Origin: Paraplanobispora takensis
GTDB taxonomy: Bacteria > Actinomycetota > Actinomycetes > Streptosporangiales > Streptosporangiaceae
Direction: 5' to 3'
Length of the DNA: 57,582 bases
NCBI RefSeq assembly: GCF_016863195.1
Contig: NZ_BOOK01000061.1
Location: 1 to 57,582, forward strand
Shown: positions 40,558 to 49,580 of the stretch, piece after piece
Layout of the letters: each line of letters opens with the position of its first letter
Numbering within the stretch: position 1 is the first letter of the stretch
The notes under the pieces: model-generated
What the model was told of the DNA's origin: nothing
Databases searched by the model: none
What the model saw: only the letters and a program-made list of their open reading frames with translations
Program-made: the position numbers and the translations under genes

Positions 40558-41517
40558 ATGGATCTCGAGCTCCGACACCTCAAGATCGTGCGCGCGGTCG
40601 CGGAGGCCGGGAGCGTCACCAAGGCGGCCACCCATCTCGGACTGGCCCAGCCTGCGCTGACCGCGCAGCTCAAGCGGATAGAGCGGGTGCTCGGGGGGAC
40701 CCTGTTCGACCGCGACCACACCGGTGCGAGACCCACGCCCCTCGGGGAACTGGTGCTGTCCCGGGCACGGGTGCTGCTACCCGCCGCCAGGGAGCTCCAG
40801 GAGGAGGCCGTGCGGTTCGCCAACGCCGGCGGGGAGGTCCCCCGCTACCGGGTGGGCGCCACCAACGGCCCGATCCTGGGAGGGCTGGTGGACCGGCTCG
40901 CGACGGCGTGGCCGTCGACGCCGGTGACCACCCGCACCTCCTGGTCGGCCAGGGAACTCACCACGATGATCATGTCTGGGGTGATCGACTTCGCGCTCAT
41001 CGGCGCCTGCGGGGAGAGCCAGCCGCCCGTGGATGGGCCGGCGGTGTGGCTGACCGTCGGCTCCGACCCCGTCTTCGTCATGCTCAACGAGGACCATCCG
41101 CTGGCCGGCCGCAGGGAGGTGGAGCTGGGCGAGCTGGCCGGCGAGCAGTGGGCGGTCACCCCCGGCGACGGCTGTTTCGGGGACTGCTTCGCCGCGGCGT
41201 GCGCCCGGGCGGGCTTCACTCCCCAGACCATCTACGAGACCGACGTGGCCACGTGCGTCCATCTGGCCAAGGTCGGCCGTGCCGCGGTGCTGTGCCAGGC
41301 GACCTTCCAGCCCTCCGCCGGGCTGGCGATGGTCCCGATCTCCGAGGCCCCGCTGCGCTGGCGGCACCTGCTCGGCTGGCATCCGGACGCGCCCATCGCC
41401 CGCGTCGCCCCGATGGTCGCCGGGTACGCCAAGGCCGCCCACGCCGACGCCGTACGGCGCAGCGAACGCTACGCCGCCTGGCTGGCGGGCCACCCCCACT
41501 TCGGCACCTCACCCTGA
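40558..41517 (+). CDS. LysR-family transcriptional regulator
   Basis: 319 aa. N-terminal winged HTH (about 1-65, LRHLKIVRAVAEAGSVTKAATHLGLAQPALTAQLKRIE) and a co-inducer domain with GAITNGPILGGL-type and CGDCFAAACARAGF sequence. The small genes at 39874-40421 are divergent from it and are candidate targets; its own promoter has an inverted repeat. Effector unknown. Confidence 0.92.
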   Translation: MDLELRHLKIVRAVAEAGSVTKAATHLGLAQPALTAQLKRIERVLGGTLFDRDHTGARPTPLGELVLSRARVLLPAARELQEEAVRFANAGGEVPRYRVGATNGPILGGLVDRLATAWPSTPVTTRTSWSARELTTMIMSGVIDFALIGACGESQPPVDGPAVWLTVGSDPVFVMLNEDHPLAGRREVELGELAGEQWAVTPGDGCFGDCFAAACARAGFTPQTIYETDVATCVHLAKVGRAAVLCQATFQPSAGLAMVPISEAPLRWRHLLGWHPDAPIARVAPMVAGYAKAAHADAVRRSERYAAWLAGHPHFGTSP

Positions 41518-41549
41518 TCCACGCCGCAGACGTCCGTGGACGTCCTCCC

Positions 41550-41597
41550 GAAGGGGCCCGCGCCGGAAGCCGTCGCGCCCGCGGCACGGGTCCCTTC
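41550..41597 (+). terminator. hairpin after the LysR gene
   Basis: GAAGGGGCCCG pairs with CGGGTCCCTTC (one mismatch) around an internally structured loop, 33 bp after the stop codon. Confidence 0.4.
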
Positions 41598-41701
41598 TGA
41601 CAAATCCCCATAACACGGTGATAGGGGCGAAGTGATAGAGCCGCCTCTCCTCCCCGCGCGGTTACGGTGACCGCGCACCCCCCAACATGAGGAGAGATCA
41701 C

Positions 41702-43207
41702 ATGCTCCGCAGTAGTGCCGTGACGGCGGGCTTCGCACTCGCCCTCACGCTGGTGGCCACCCCTGCCATCGCCCACGGGGGCCCCGGCGGCTCATCCGCC
41801 CCCGAGTCCCTGTACGCCCAGGCCAAGGCGCAGGCCGCGGCCACCGCCCAGCCCGACCCCGGGATGATCGAGGCACTCCAGCGCGACCTCGGCATCTCCG
41901 GCGCGGAGGCCAGGGCACGCCTGGTCAACGAGGCCGCCGCGTCCAAGGTCGAGCCGGTGCTCAACCGGCAGCTCGGCGACCACTTCGCCGGCGCCTGGCT
42001 GACCGGCCCCACCGCCGAACTCGTGGTCGCCACCAACGACTCCACCCAGGTCTCGGCCATCCTCAAGGCCGGAGCGCAGGCCAAGCTCGTCAAGCACTCG
42101 CTGGCCACACTCGACGCGGCCAAGGCCCACCTGGACGGGCTCTCCGGCAGCGCACCCGAGTCCATCCCCTCCTGGTACGTCGACCTGCAGGGCAACATCG
42201 TCGTCGTGCTGGCCCGCGACGTCGCCGAGGCCCAGAACTTCGTCGGCGGCAGCGGCCTCGACGCCTCGCTCGTCCGGGTCGAGGCCTCCACCGAGGATCC
42301 CAGGGCGCTGTACGACGTGCGCGGCGGCGACGCCTACTACATGGGCGGGCGCTGCTCAGTCGGCTTCTCGGTGACCAGGACCGGCAGCCAGGGCGGCTTC
42401 GTCACCGCCGGGCACTGCGGCCGGGTCGGCACCGCCACCCAGGGCTACAACCGGGTCGCCCAGGGCACCTTCCGCGGCTCGTCCTTCCCCGGCAACGACT
42501 ACGCCTGGGTCGAGGTCAACTCCAACTGGACCCCCGTCGGCGTGGTCAAGGGCAGCGGCTCCACCCTCCTGCCGGTGAACGGCTCCACCCAGCGCGCGGT
42601 CGGCTCCTCCATCTGCCGCTCCGGCTCCACCACGGGCTACCACTGCGGCACCATCCAGCAGCACAACACCAGCGTCACCTACCCCGAGGGCACCATCACC
42701 GGCGTGACCCGCACCACCGTGTGCGCCGAGCCCGGCGACTCCGGCGGCTCCTACATCTCCGGTGACCAGGCGCAGGGCGTCACCTCCGGCGGCTCGGGCA
42801 ACTGCACCTCCGGCGGCACCACCTACCACCAGCCGGTCAACGAGATCCTGTCGACCTACGGGCTCACCCTGGCAGGCGGCAGCGGGCCGCCGCCGACCGG
42901 CTGCAGCGGCTACCAGAACACCTACACCGGCTCGCTGACCTCCAACCAGAACGCCTACCAGCCCAGCACCAGCGGCTACACCGCCGCCGCGGGCACGCAG
43001 CGCATCTGCCTGGACGGTCCCAACGGCACCGACTACGACGCCTATCTCCAGAGGCTGAGCGGCTCAACCTGGACCACCGTGGCCCAGGGCACCAGCCCCA
43101 ACCCCGACGAGGCCTTCACCTACAACGGCACCGCGGGAACCTACCGGGTCCGGGTCCACGCCTACAGCGGCTCCGGCTCCTACACCCTCGGCCTGACCAG
43201 GCCGTGA
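41702..43207 (+). CDS. secreted streptogrisin-type S1 serine protease with C-terminal PPC-like domain
   Basis: 501 aa. Signal peptide (1-about 24), an alpha-lytic-type prodomain (about 45-205), and a mature chymotrypsin-fold protease with the triad in TAGHC (His), GNDYAW (Asp) and GDSGGS (Ser). The C-terminal 110 residues (CSGYQNTYTGSL to SYTLGLTRP) form a prepeptidase-like beta-sandwich after a PPP linker. Paired cysteines suggest disulfides. GAGGAG sets the ATG at 41702. A strong terminator follows at once. Confidence 0.95.
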   Translation: MLRSSAVTAGFALALTLVATPAIAHGGPGGSSAPESLYAQAKAQAAATAQPDPGMIEALQRDLGISGAEARARLVNEAAASKVEPVLNRQLGDHFAGAWLTGPTAELVVATNDSTQVSAILKAGAQAKLVKHSLATLDAAKAHLDGLSGSAPESIPSWYVDLQGNIVVVLARDVAEAQNFVGGSGLDASLVRVEASTEDPRALYDVRGGDAYYMGGRCSVGFSVTRTGSQGGFVTAGHCGRVGTATQGYNRVAQGTFRGSSFPGNDYAWVEVNSNWTPVGVVKGSGSTLLPVNGSTQRAVGSSICRSGSTTGYHCGTIQQHNTSVTYPEGTITGVTRTTVCAEPGDSGGSYISGDQAQGVTSGGSGNCTSGGTTYHQPVNEILSTYGLTLAGGSGPPPTGCSGYQNTYTGSLTSNQNAYQPSTSGYTAAAGTQRICLDGPNGTDYDAYLQRLSGSTWTTVAQGTSPNPDEAFTYNGTAGTYRVRVHAYSGSGSYTLGLTRP

Positions 43208-43213
43208 CCCCGC

Positions 43214-43248
43214 GAGGTGCTCGCGCGGGAGACCCGCGCGAGCACCTC
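43214..43248 (+). terminator. 16-bp perfect hairpin after the protease
   Basis: GAGGTGCTCGCGCGGG-AGA-CCCGCGCGAGCACCTC starts 7 bp after the TGA. Confidence 0.85.
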
Positions 43249-43333
43249 TCATGACGACCGCGGCGCCGCCGTCCCCGCCCGGGGCGGCGGCGCCGCCGTC
43301 ATGCGTGGGCCGCGGGGCGGACATGATGGACGG

Positions 43334-44191
43334 ATGAGCGAACTGATGCCCCGGGACGAGAACGCGGACCTGTCCACGGTGATCGCCAACCTGTCGCGCT
43401 CCCCGGAGACCCTCGCGCGGGTCGCCGACGAGGTGGAGCGGGAGCCTCTGCCCTCCGCGGTGGTCGAGGCGCTGCCCCGCACCGACCCCGTCGCGCTGCT
43501 GCTGGCCGCCAGGTCCGCCGAGGGCGAGGGCCGCTCCTTCGAGGCGGCCGGGCTCGTCGGGGAGGCGCTCGCGCTGGACCCCGGGCTGGAGCCGGCGCGG
43601 CGGGACGCCGCGGAGTACGCCGCCTGCCGTACCGACCCCCATCGGGAGCTCGCCGATCGGGCCGCCGACCTGTTCGACCGGCTGCTCGTCTTCCTCTACC
43701 GGCCGGCCCGGCGCCGCCTGGTGGAGGAGCTGGTGGCGCGGAGCGTGCGGGTGGCCGAGCACGCCCTGGCCGACCTGGCGCTGTTCGAGCACGACGTGAT
43801 CGGCGAGTTCCTGGACGCGCGGGGCGAGTGGCTGCGCGAGGACGAGGTGAAGCTGCTGGAGTCGTGGCGGACGACGCCCTCGCGCCTGTGGGAGGTCGTC
43901 GGCGTCTCCGGACGGCGGGTGACCCTCGACGACGGCGCGGAACAGGTGGTCCTGACCGACGAGCTGCTGTCCGGGCAGGCCCTGCCGGGTGATCTGATGC
44001 TGACCCGGGTGCTGCACGACGGGACCGGCCCGCGGGTGTTCGGCCATCCGTTCAAGGTCGACCCCGCGCGCCGCGACGAGATGCTCGCCCTGCTCGCCGA
44101 TCCCGTGGACCCCTACGCGATCGCGGCCTTCTTCAGGCGGCCTGCGGGGCCGGCGTCCGGCGTGACTCCCACCACAGCGCCGCCCCGGTGA
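43334..44191 (+). CDS. hypothetical helical (TPR-like) protein
   Basis: 285 aa, soluble. The middle (EGRSFEAAGLVGEALALDPGLEPARRDAAEYA) resembles one TPR-like unit, and WEVVGVSGRRVTLDDGAEQVVLTD looks like a small beta domain. Similar proteins are annotated in actinomycetes only as hypothetical. Its last 59 bp overlap the end of the opposite-strand membrane gene. Confidence 0.6.
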   Translation: MSELMPRDENADLSTVIANLSRSPETLARVADEVEREPLPSAVVEALPRTDPVALLLAARSAEGEGRSFEAAGLVGEALALDPGLEPARRDAAEYAACRTDPHRELADRAADLFDRLLVFLYRPARRRLVEELVARSVRVAEHALADLALFEHDVIGEFLDARGEWLREDEVKLLESWRTTPSRLWEVVGVSGRRVTLDDGAEQVVLTDELLSGQALPGDLMLTRVLHDGTGPRVFGHPFKVDPARRDEMLALLADPVDPYAIAAFFRRPAGPASGVTPTTAPPR

Positions 44192-44552
44192 TCAGCGCGC
44201 CCAGGCCCTCCCACAGGCCCACGCCGAGGAACTTGGCGGGCGCGGCGCCGGTGACCACGAGCGTGGTGAAGACGGTGAAGGTCACCAGCCGGAACGGGAC
44301 CGTCCACAGGAAGAACGGCCGGAAGTCCACGGCCGCGGCGAGCATGTAGTAGATCCCCATGTTCACCGCGGCCATGGACGAGGCCGCCATGTACACGAGG
44401 GTGTAGTCACCCTCCGCACGCGTCTGCAGGACCTCGAAGCCGAGCATGGCCAGCATCGTGTCGGGCGAGATGAGCCCGAGGACGCCGAGCAGGAAGGCGA
44501 GCAGGCCGAAGACGGCGATGGTCCAGCCGGACGGGGTGCGCGGTAGCCGCAC
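44133..44552 (-). CDS. four-helix membrane protein
   Basis: 139 aa with four membrane helices (about 11-30, 52-70, 80-97, 105-128). The GTG at 44552 has GGAGG six bases upstream, which rules out the longer frame. DoxX-like topology but no clear DoxX motif. Function unknown. Converges with the hypothetical gene and overlaps it by 59 bp. Confidence 0.65.
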   Translation of the reverse strand: MRLPRTPSGWTIAVFGLLAFLLGVLGLISPDTMLAMLGFEVLQTRAEGDYTLVYMAASSMAAVNMGIYYMLAAAVDFRPFFLWTVPFRLVTFTVFTTLVVTGAAPAKFLGVGLWEGLGALITGAALWWESRRTPAPQAA

Positions 44553-44658
44553 GGGGTGCCTCCAGGAGAATGGGCCTGACCGAGGGATCGCGGGAGGTGT
44601 AACCTCAGGCGATCTCTGATCGCGCATTCCATCATGAAATTTCCCCCCAAGGCGACGC

Positions 44659-46530
44659 ATGGACAACTCTGGCCGGCCGATCCGACTCAAGATCACCGCT
44701 CTGCTGCTGGTACCGATCATCTCCCTGGTGCTGCTCTGGAGCTTCGCCGCCAGCCTGACCGCCGGTGACGGACTGCGGCTCCTGGAGATCAACACCCTGG
44801 CCGGCAACGTGGCCCTCCCCTCGGAGAGGGCCGTCATGGAGCTGCAGAACGAGCGGCTGCACTCGGCCCGCTATCTGAACGCCAAGTCCGACCAGGACGC
44901 CCTCGTCGCCCAGCGGCTCAAGTCCGACCAGGCCCTGGCGGACTTCCGCAGGCTCGCGCTCGCCGACGACGTCCAGGAGACGGCCGGCGAGGAACTGCGG
45001 ATCCGGCTGACCTCGTTCTTCGCCGAGGTCGACCAGTTGCCCGCCGCCCGCGCCCTGGTCGACTCCCGCTCCGCGGACACCGTCCGGGTGATCGACACCT
45101 ACAACCGGATCGTCGACTCGATGTTCCGCATGTACGACCGGATGATCCTGGTCCCGGACATCTCGATCTACCAGCAGGCCAGGTCGGTCACCGCGCTCGG
45201 CGAGGCCAAGGAGATCCTGGCCCGGCAGCGGGCGCTGCTGTCGGCGGTGGGCGGGGGCGGGCGGCTCGGCGACGCCGAGCACGCCGCCTTCGCTCGGATG
45301 GTCTCGACCCGCAGGCTGGTGTACCAGCAGGCCATGGCCAGGCTCGACGCGGAGCTGCGCGCGCCGTACGACCGGCTCGCGGCCTCGGCGGTCTCGCGCG
45401 CCTACACCCTGCTGGAGACGCGCGTCGCCGCCTCCCGCGACCTGCCGGCCGACCTGTCGCCGGTCGACCGGTTCTGGGCCGAGGTGGAACGCGACCAGGC
45501 CGAGGTGGTCGACATGCTCGTCCCCCGGGTCACCCCGGCCGCGGTCGCCATCCTCGTCCAGATCGCGGTGGCCGGCGGTCTTGGCCTGATCATGCTGATC
45601 CTGTCGGTGCTGCTGTCCCTGCGCTTCGCCGGGCGCCTGGCCGCCGAGCTGGGCGCGCTGCGGGACTCGGCCAGGGATCTGGCGGAGGTCCGGCTCCCGC
45701 GCCTGGTGGCCCGGCTGCGCCGGGGCCAGGACGCGCCCGAGGAGTCCCTGCCCGCGATCGACGGCGCCCCGGAGATCCGCGACATCGGCCACGCGCTCGA
45801 CTCGGTCCGGCACACCGCCTACGAGGCGGCCGTGGACCAGGCCCGGCTGCGCCGGGGCGTCAGCCAGGTCTTCGTCAGCCTCGCCCGGCGCAACCAGTCG
45901 CTGCTGCACCGGCAGCTCACCCAGCTGGAGGCGATGCAGCGCAAGGAGGAGCAGCCCGAGACGCTCGCCGACCTCTACCGGCTGGACCACCTCACCACGA
46001 GGATGCGCCGCCACGCGGAGAACCTGATCATCCTGTCCGGCGCCACGCCCGGCCGGGGCTGGCGCAAGCCGGTCCCGATGGTGGACGTCCTGCGCGCGGC
46101 GGTCGCGGAGGTCGAGGACTACGCCCGGGTCCAGGTGCTGCCGACGCCCTCGGCCTCGCTGGCGGGCTCGGCCGTGGCCGACGTCATCCATCTGATCGCG
46201 GAGCTGGTGGAGAACGCGACGGTGTTCTCCCCGCCGCAGACCCGGGTGATCGTCCGCAGCGAGGTCACCGCGACCGGGCTGGCGGTCGAGATCGAGGACC
46301 GGGGGCTGGGCATCCCGGAGCCCGAGCTGGGCGAGCTCAACCGCCGCCTGGCCGACAGCCCCGAGTTCGACCTGGCCGACAGCGACCGGCTCGGCCTGTT
46401 CGTGGTCGCGATGCTCGCCTCCCGGCAGGGCGTGCAGGTCGCCCTGCGCCCCTCTCCCTACGGAGGGATCAGCGCGGTCGCCCTGATCCCGGCCTCGATC
46501 CTCGCCGAGGAGGCCCAGGCGATCCCGTAG
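44659..46530 (+). CDS. NIT-domain sensor histidine kinase-like protein (CvnA-like)
   Basis: 623 aa. A membrane helix (about 14-33), a nitrate/nitrite-sensing NIT domain (about 55-280, LQNERLHSARYLN), a second helix (about 298-318), a HAMP-like linker, a long coiled coil (LRRGVSQVFVSLARRNQSLLHRQLTQLEAME-like), and a HATPase (LIAELVENATVFSPP, DRGLGIPE, RLGLFVVAMLA). The usual phospho-acceptor His is absent, as in conservon CvnA proteins. It is not followed by cvnB-D genes. Confidence 0.87.
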   Translation: MDNSGRPIRLKITALLLVPIISLVLLWSFAASLTAGDGLRLLEINTLAGNVALPSERAVMELQNERLHSARYLNAKSDQDALVAQRLKSDQALADFRRLALADDVQETAGEELRIRLTSFFAEVDQLPAARALVDSRSADTVRVIDTYNRIVDSMFRMYDRMILVPDISIYQQARSVTALGEAKEILARQRALLSAVGGGGRLGDAEHAAFARMVSTRRLVYQQAMARLDAELRAPYDRLAASAVSRAYTLLETRVAASRDLPADLSPVDRFWAEVERDQAEVVDMLVPRVTPAAVAILVQIAVAGGLGLIMLILSVLLSLRFAGRLAAELGALRDSARDLAEVRLPRLVARLRRGQDAPEESLPAIDGAPEIRDIGHALDSVRHTAYEAAVDQARLRRGVSQVFVSLARRNQSLLHRQLTQLEAMQRKEEQPETLADLYRLDHLTTRMRRHAENLIILSGATPGRGWRKPVPMVDVLRAAVAEVEDYARVQVLPTPSASLAGSAVADVIHLIAELVENATVFSPPQTRVIVRSEVTATGLAVEIEDRGLGIPEPELGELNRRLADSPEFDLADSDRLGLFVVAMLASRQGVQVALRPSPYGGISAVALIPASILAEEAQAIP

Positions 46531-46545
46531 CCGTACCGCGGACGT

Positions 46546-47421
46546 TCACGCAGAGGGCCCGGGCCGTCCCGTGGCCGCCCGAGGAGGCCGGGCGATCCCG
46601 TAGACGCGGGCCGCGACGCCGCCGAACACCTCCCGCCGTTCGCCGGCGGACAGCCCGCCGGTGAGGGCCCGCGCGCTCTCCAGCACGGTCTCGTACGGCG
46701 CCGCGAGCAGGCAGACGGGCCAGTCGGAGCCGAACATGACCCGCCCGGGCCCGAAGGCCTCCAGGACGACCTCGGCGTACGGCCGCAGGTCCTCGACCGT
46801 CCACTTCTCCCAGTCGGCCTCGGTGACCAGCCCGGAGAGCTTGCACGTGACGTTGGGCCGGGCGGCCAGCTCGCGGACGAGCCCGGCCCAGGGCTCCAGC
46901 GCACCCGAGGCGATCGGCGGCTTGGAGCAGTGGTCGAGCACGAAGGCCGTCCCGGGCAGGGCGCTCACGGTCTCGATCGCGGCGGGCAGCTGGTGGGGCA
47001 GGGTGAGCAGCTCGTAGACGAGCCCCTCCTCCCCCACGGCCCGCAGCCCCGCGCGCACGTCGTCGCGGCACAGCCAGCGCGGGTCCGCCTCGCCCTGCAC
47101 CTGGTGCCGGATGCCCCGCAGGCGGCGGCCGCCCGGCGCGGCCCGCAGCGCGGCGAGGTCGTCGGCGACCGAGGGCGCGGTCAGGTCGGTCCAGCCGACC
47201 ACCGCCGCGATGAGATCGTGCCTTTCGGCCAGGGCCAGGAACTCCGGCGTCTCCCCGGCGACGGCGACCGTCTGCACGAGCACGGTGGCCGTGACGCCGT
47301 TCGCCGCGGCCGGGAGGTCGTCGATCCCGAAGTCCCGGCGCAGCGGGGCCAGCTCCGGACCGGTGATCCAGTCCTGGTCCCGTACGGACAGGTCCCAGAC
47401 GTGATGATGCGCGTCGATCAT
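46546..47421 (-). CDS. amidohydrolase-2 family lactonase-like protein
   Basis: 291 aa TIM barrel. IDAHHHVWD (2-10), RGIRHQVQGE, FVLDHCSKP, CKLSGLVTEADW and MFGSDWPVC mark the amidohydrolase-2 branch that includes L-fuconolactonase and L-rhamnonolactonase. It probably hydrolyses a sugar lactone. GGAGAGG precedes ATG 47421. It converges with the sensor kinase and diverges from the ROK regulator, which might control it. Confidence 0.88.
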   Translation of the reverse strand: MIDAHHHVWDLSVRDQDWITGPELAPLRRDFGIDDLPAAANGVTATVLVQTVAVAGETPEFLALAERHDLIAAVVGWTDLTAPSVADDLAALRAAPGGRRLRGIRHQVQGEADPRWLCRDDVRAGLRAVGEEGLVYELLTLPHQLPAAIETVSALPGTAFVLDHCSKPPIASGALEPWAGLVRELAARPNVTCKLSGLVTEADWEKWTVEDLRPYAEVVLEAFGPGRVMFGSDWPVCLLAAPYETVLESARALTGGLSAGERREVFGGVAARVYGIARPPRAATGRPGPSA

Positions 47422-47726
47422 GGCCCTCTCCGGATTTCCTGGGAAGTGATCGGACCATTCAACCGGCGGGAGCGGCCCCGGACAAGGCATCTCCGGGAAT
47501 ACCGCTGCATAGGTCGGACCTCATGCCCGTGCGGCGGGTCGTATGCGACATCCCCGCTACGCTTTCAAAAGAAATCTGCCAGTGGCCGACCGATTTCGAC
47601 GACGTTTCGAGGCGAGATCTCTCACTTATGACTTCGTCTAAACAAAAGTAACACCTGGTAGGGCATAATGAGCGGACGGGACGGGATTAAGTCGCGTTGA
47701 CGTGACGAAAACGAGGGGTGTTGACT
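47422..47726. other. AT-richer divergent promoter region
   Basis: This gap between the amidohydrolase and ROK genes is the most AT-rich stretch nearby (around 47615-47690). It should hold both promoters. I find no clear palindrome matching other operators here. Confidence 0.5.
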
Positions 47727-48914
47727 GTGCGCATGCTGAGCGAGGCGAGCGGTTCCTTCACCGGCGCGGGGGCCCTCCTGACGATCCTGCGCGACGGGCA
47801 GGCCCGGACCCGGGCCGAGTTGGTGCAGCTCACCGGTCTGGCCCGCTCCACCCTGGCGCAGCGGCTCGACGCTCTCCTCAGCCGGCAGTGGATCGTCCCC
47901 ACCGAGGAGGCGATCTCCTCGGGCGGGCGTCCCGCCGTCGCCTTCACCTTCAACAGCTCCGCCCGCGTGGTGCTCGCCGCCGATCTGGGCGCGACCCACG
48001 CCCGGGTGGCGGTCACGAACCTGGCCACCGAGGTCCTGGCCGAGCGGGCGGCCGAGGTGCCGATAGACCGCGGCCCCGAGGTGACGCTCACCTGGCTCCT
48101 GCGCACCTTCGAGGAGATGCTCGCCGAGACCGGCCACTCCGTCGAGGAGGTCTGCGGCATCGGGGTCGGCCTGCCCGGTCCGGTCGAGCACAGCTCGGGA
48201 CGGCCGATCAACCCGCCGATAATGCCGGGCTGGGACGGCTTCCCCGTCCCCGAGTGGCTCGGCGAGCGGCTGGGCGCCCCCGTCCTGGTCGACAACGACG
48301 TCAACATCATGGCGCTGGGCGAGCACTGGGCGGCCCGCCCGGGGGCCGACCACCTCATCTTCGTCAAGGTCGGCACCGGCATAGGCTGCGGGATCATCAG
48401 CGACCGCCGCCTGCACCGCGGCGCCCAGGGCGCGGCCGGCGACGTCGGGCACATCCGGGTCGCCTCCGCGCTCGACATCATCTGCCGCTGCGGCAACGTC
48501 GGCTGCCTGGAGGCGGTGGCGGGCGGCGCCGCCATGGCCGCCCGGCTGCGCGCCGTCGGGGTCGAGGCGGCCGGCAGCCGTGACGTGGTCGGCCTGGTGC
48601 GCGCCGGGAACACCCAGGCGGTCCAGCTCATCCGCCAGGCCGGGCGCGAGATCGGTGACGTCCTCGCCTCGATCGTGAACTTCTTCAACCCCTCGGTGAT
48701 CGTGATCGGCGGCGACGTCGCGGAGGCCGGGGAGCAGGTGCTCGCCGGTCTGCGCGAGGTCATCTACAGCCGCTCGCTGCCCCTGGCCACCCAGCACCTG
48801 ACCATCACCGCCAGCGAGCTGGGCGACCGGGCGGGCGTGATCGGCGCCGCCGTCATGGTCATCGAGCACGTCCTGTCCCCCGACAGCGTCGACCAGTCCT
48901 TCGTCCAGGCGTAG
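47727..48914 (+). CDS. ROK-family transcriptional regulator
   Basis: 395 aa. N-terminal winged HTH (about 20-65, TRAELVQLTGLARSTLAQRLDALL), then a ROK sugar-kinase-like domain with ATP-binding DLGATHARVAV, GIGVGLPGPV, DNDVNIMALGE, and the zinc site CRCGNVGCLE. Such proteins are sugar-responsive repressors. GTG 47727 is best spaced from GAGGGG; GTG 47718 and ATG 47733 are alternatives. Likely regulates sugar genes such as the adjacent lactonase. Confidence 0.93.
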   Translation: MRMLSEASGSFTGAGALLTILRDGQARTRAELVQLTGLARSTLAQRLDALLSRQWIVPTEEAISSGGRPAVAFTFNSSARVVLAADLGATHARVAVTNLATEVLAERAAEVPIDRGPEVTLTWLLRTFEEMLAETGHSVEEVCGIGVGLPGPVEHSSGRPINPPIMPGWDGFPVPEWLGERLGAPVLVDNDVNIMALGEHWAARPGADHLIFVKVGTGIGCGIISDRRLHRGAQGAAGDVGHIRVASALDIICRCGNVGCLEAVAGGAAMAARLRAVGVEAAGSRDVVGLVRAGNTQAVQLIRQAGREIGDVLASIVNFFNPSVIVIGGDVAEAGEQVLAGLREVIYSRSLPLATQHLTITASELGDRAGVIGAAVMVIEHVLSPDSVDQSFVQA

Positions 48915-48974
48915 CCGCCGGAGCCGGGCAACCGGGCGGCGGACGATCTTCCGCTGTGCCACACTGCGGTCTCC

Positions 48975-49475
48975 ATGGACCTCCCCGCGAACGCCGAAGA
49001 GATCACGACGACCCGGCTCACCCTCGAACCGCTGGCGGTCGAGCACGCCGAGGAGATGGCAGAGGCGCTGGCCGACCCCGGCCTGCACACCTTCATCGGA
49101 GGCTCCCCGGCCACCGCCGGGCAACTGCGCGACCGCTACGCCCGCATGATCGCCGGACCGGCGCCCGGCGGCGGCGAACAGTGGCTCAACTGGGTGATCC
49201 GGCTGGACGGCGCGCTGGTGGGCTACGTCCAGGCGACGGTCACCCCGCCGCGGGCCGCGGTCGCCTGGGTGGTCGGCACGCCGTGGCAGGGCGGCGGGAT
49301 AGCCACCGAGGCCGCGCGTGCCATGCTCACCTGGCTGGCCGAGCGGGGTGTGACCGCGTTCGAGGCCACGATCCATCCAGAGCACGCCGCGTCCTCGGCC
49401 GTGGCCCGCCGCATCGGGCTCGTGCCGACGGACGAGCGGGCGGAGGGGGAGGTGGTCTGGCGCTCCGTCCAATGA
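48975..49475 (+). CDS. GNAT-family N-acetyltransferase
   Basis: 166 aa. TTRLTLEPL start, AWVVGTPWQGGGIATEAARAML supplies the acetyl-CoA pyrophosphate loop (Q-G-G-G-I-A), then HPEHAASSAVARRIGL. RimJ/RimL-like subgroup; acceptor unknown. It lies about 60 bp after the ROK gene. Confidence 0.92.
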   Translation: MDLPANAEEITTTRLTLEPLAVEHAEEMAEALADPGLHTFIGGSPATAGQLRDRYARMIAGPAPGGGEQWLNWVIRLDGALVGYVQATVTPPRAAVAWVVGTPWQGGGIATEAARAMLTWLAERGVTAFEATIHPEHAASSAVARRIGLVPTDERAEGEVVWRSVQ

Positions 49476-49478
49476 TTG

Positions 49479-49498
49479 GTCATTTGACGCTAAATGAC
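49479..49498. terminator. AT-rich inverted repeat after the GNAT gene
   Basis: GTCATTT-GACGCT-AAATGAC, perfect 7-bp arms, 4 bp past the stop codon. It could be a terminator or an operator of the PRC/DUF2382 gene downstream. Confidence 0.45.
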
Positions 49499-49519
49499 TG
49501 TTAAATCCCTCTATGTGAG

Positions 49520-49543
49520 GTTTTCTCGGTAGAAGTGGCGGTA
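49520..49543 (+). promoter_or_regulatory. possible SigB-like promoter of the PRC/DUF2382 gene
   Basis: GTTT at 49520 and CGGTA at 49539 approximate GTTT-N14-16-GGGTA of general-stress sigma factors. Weak match; suggested mainly because the gene family is stress-linked. Confidence 0.25.
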
Positions 49544-49580
49544 GAGCACAGCCGACGGACGAGCAGAGAGAGGGGTAAAG

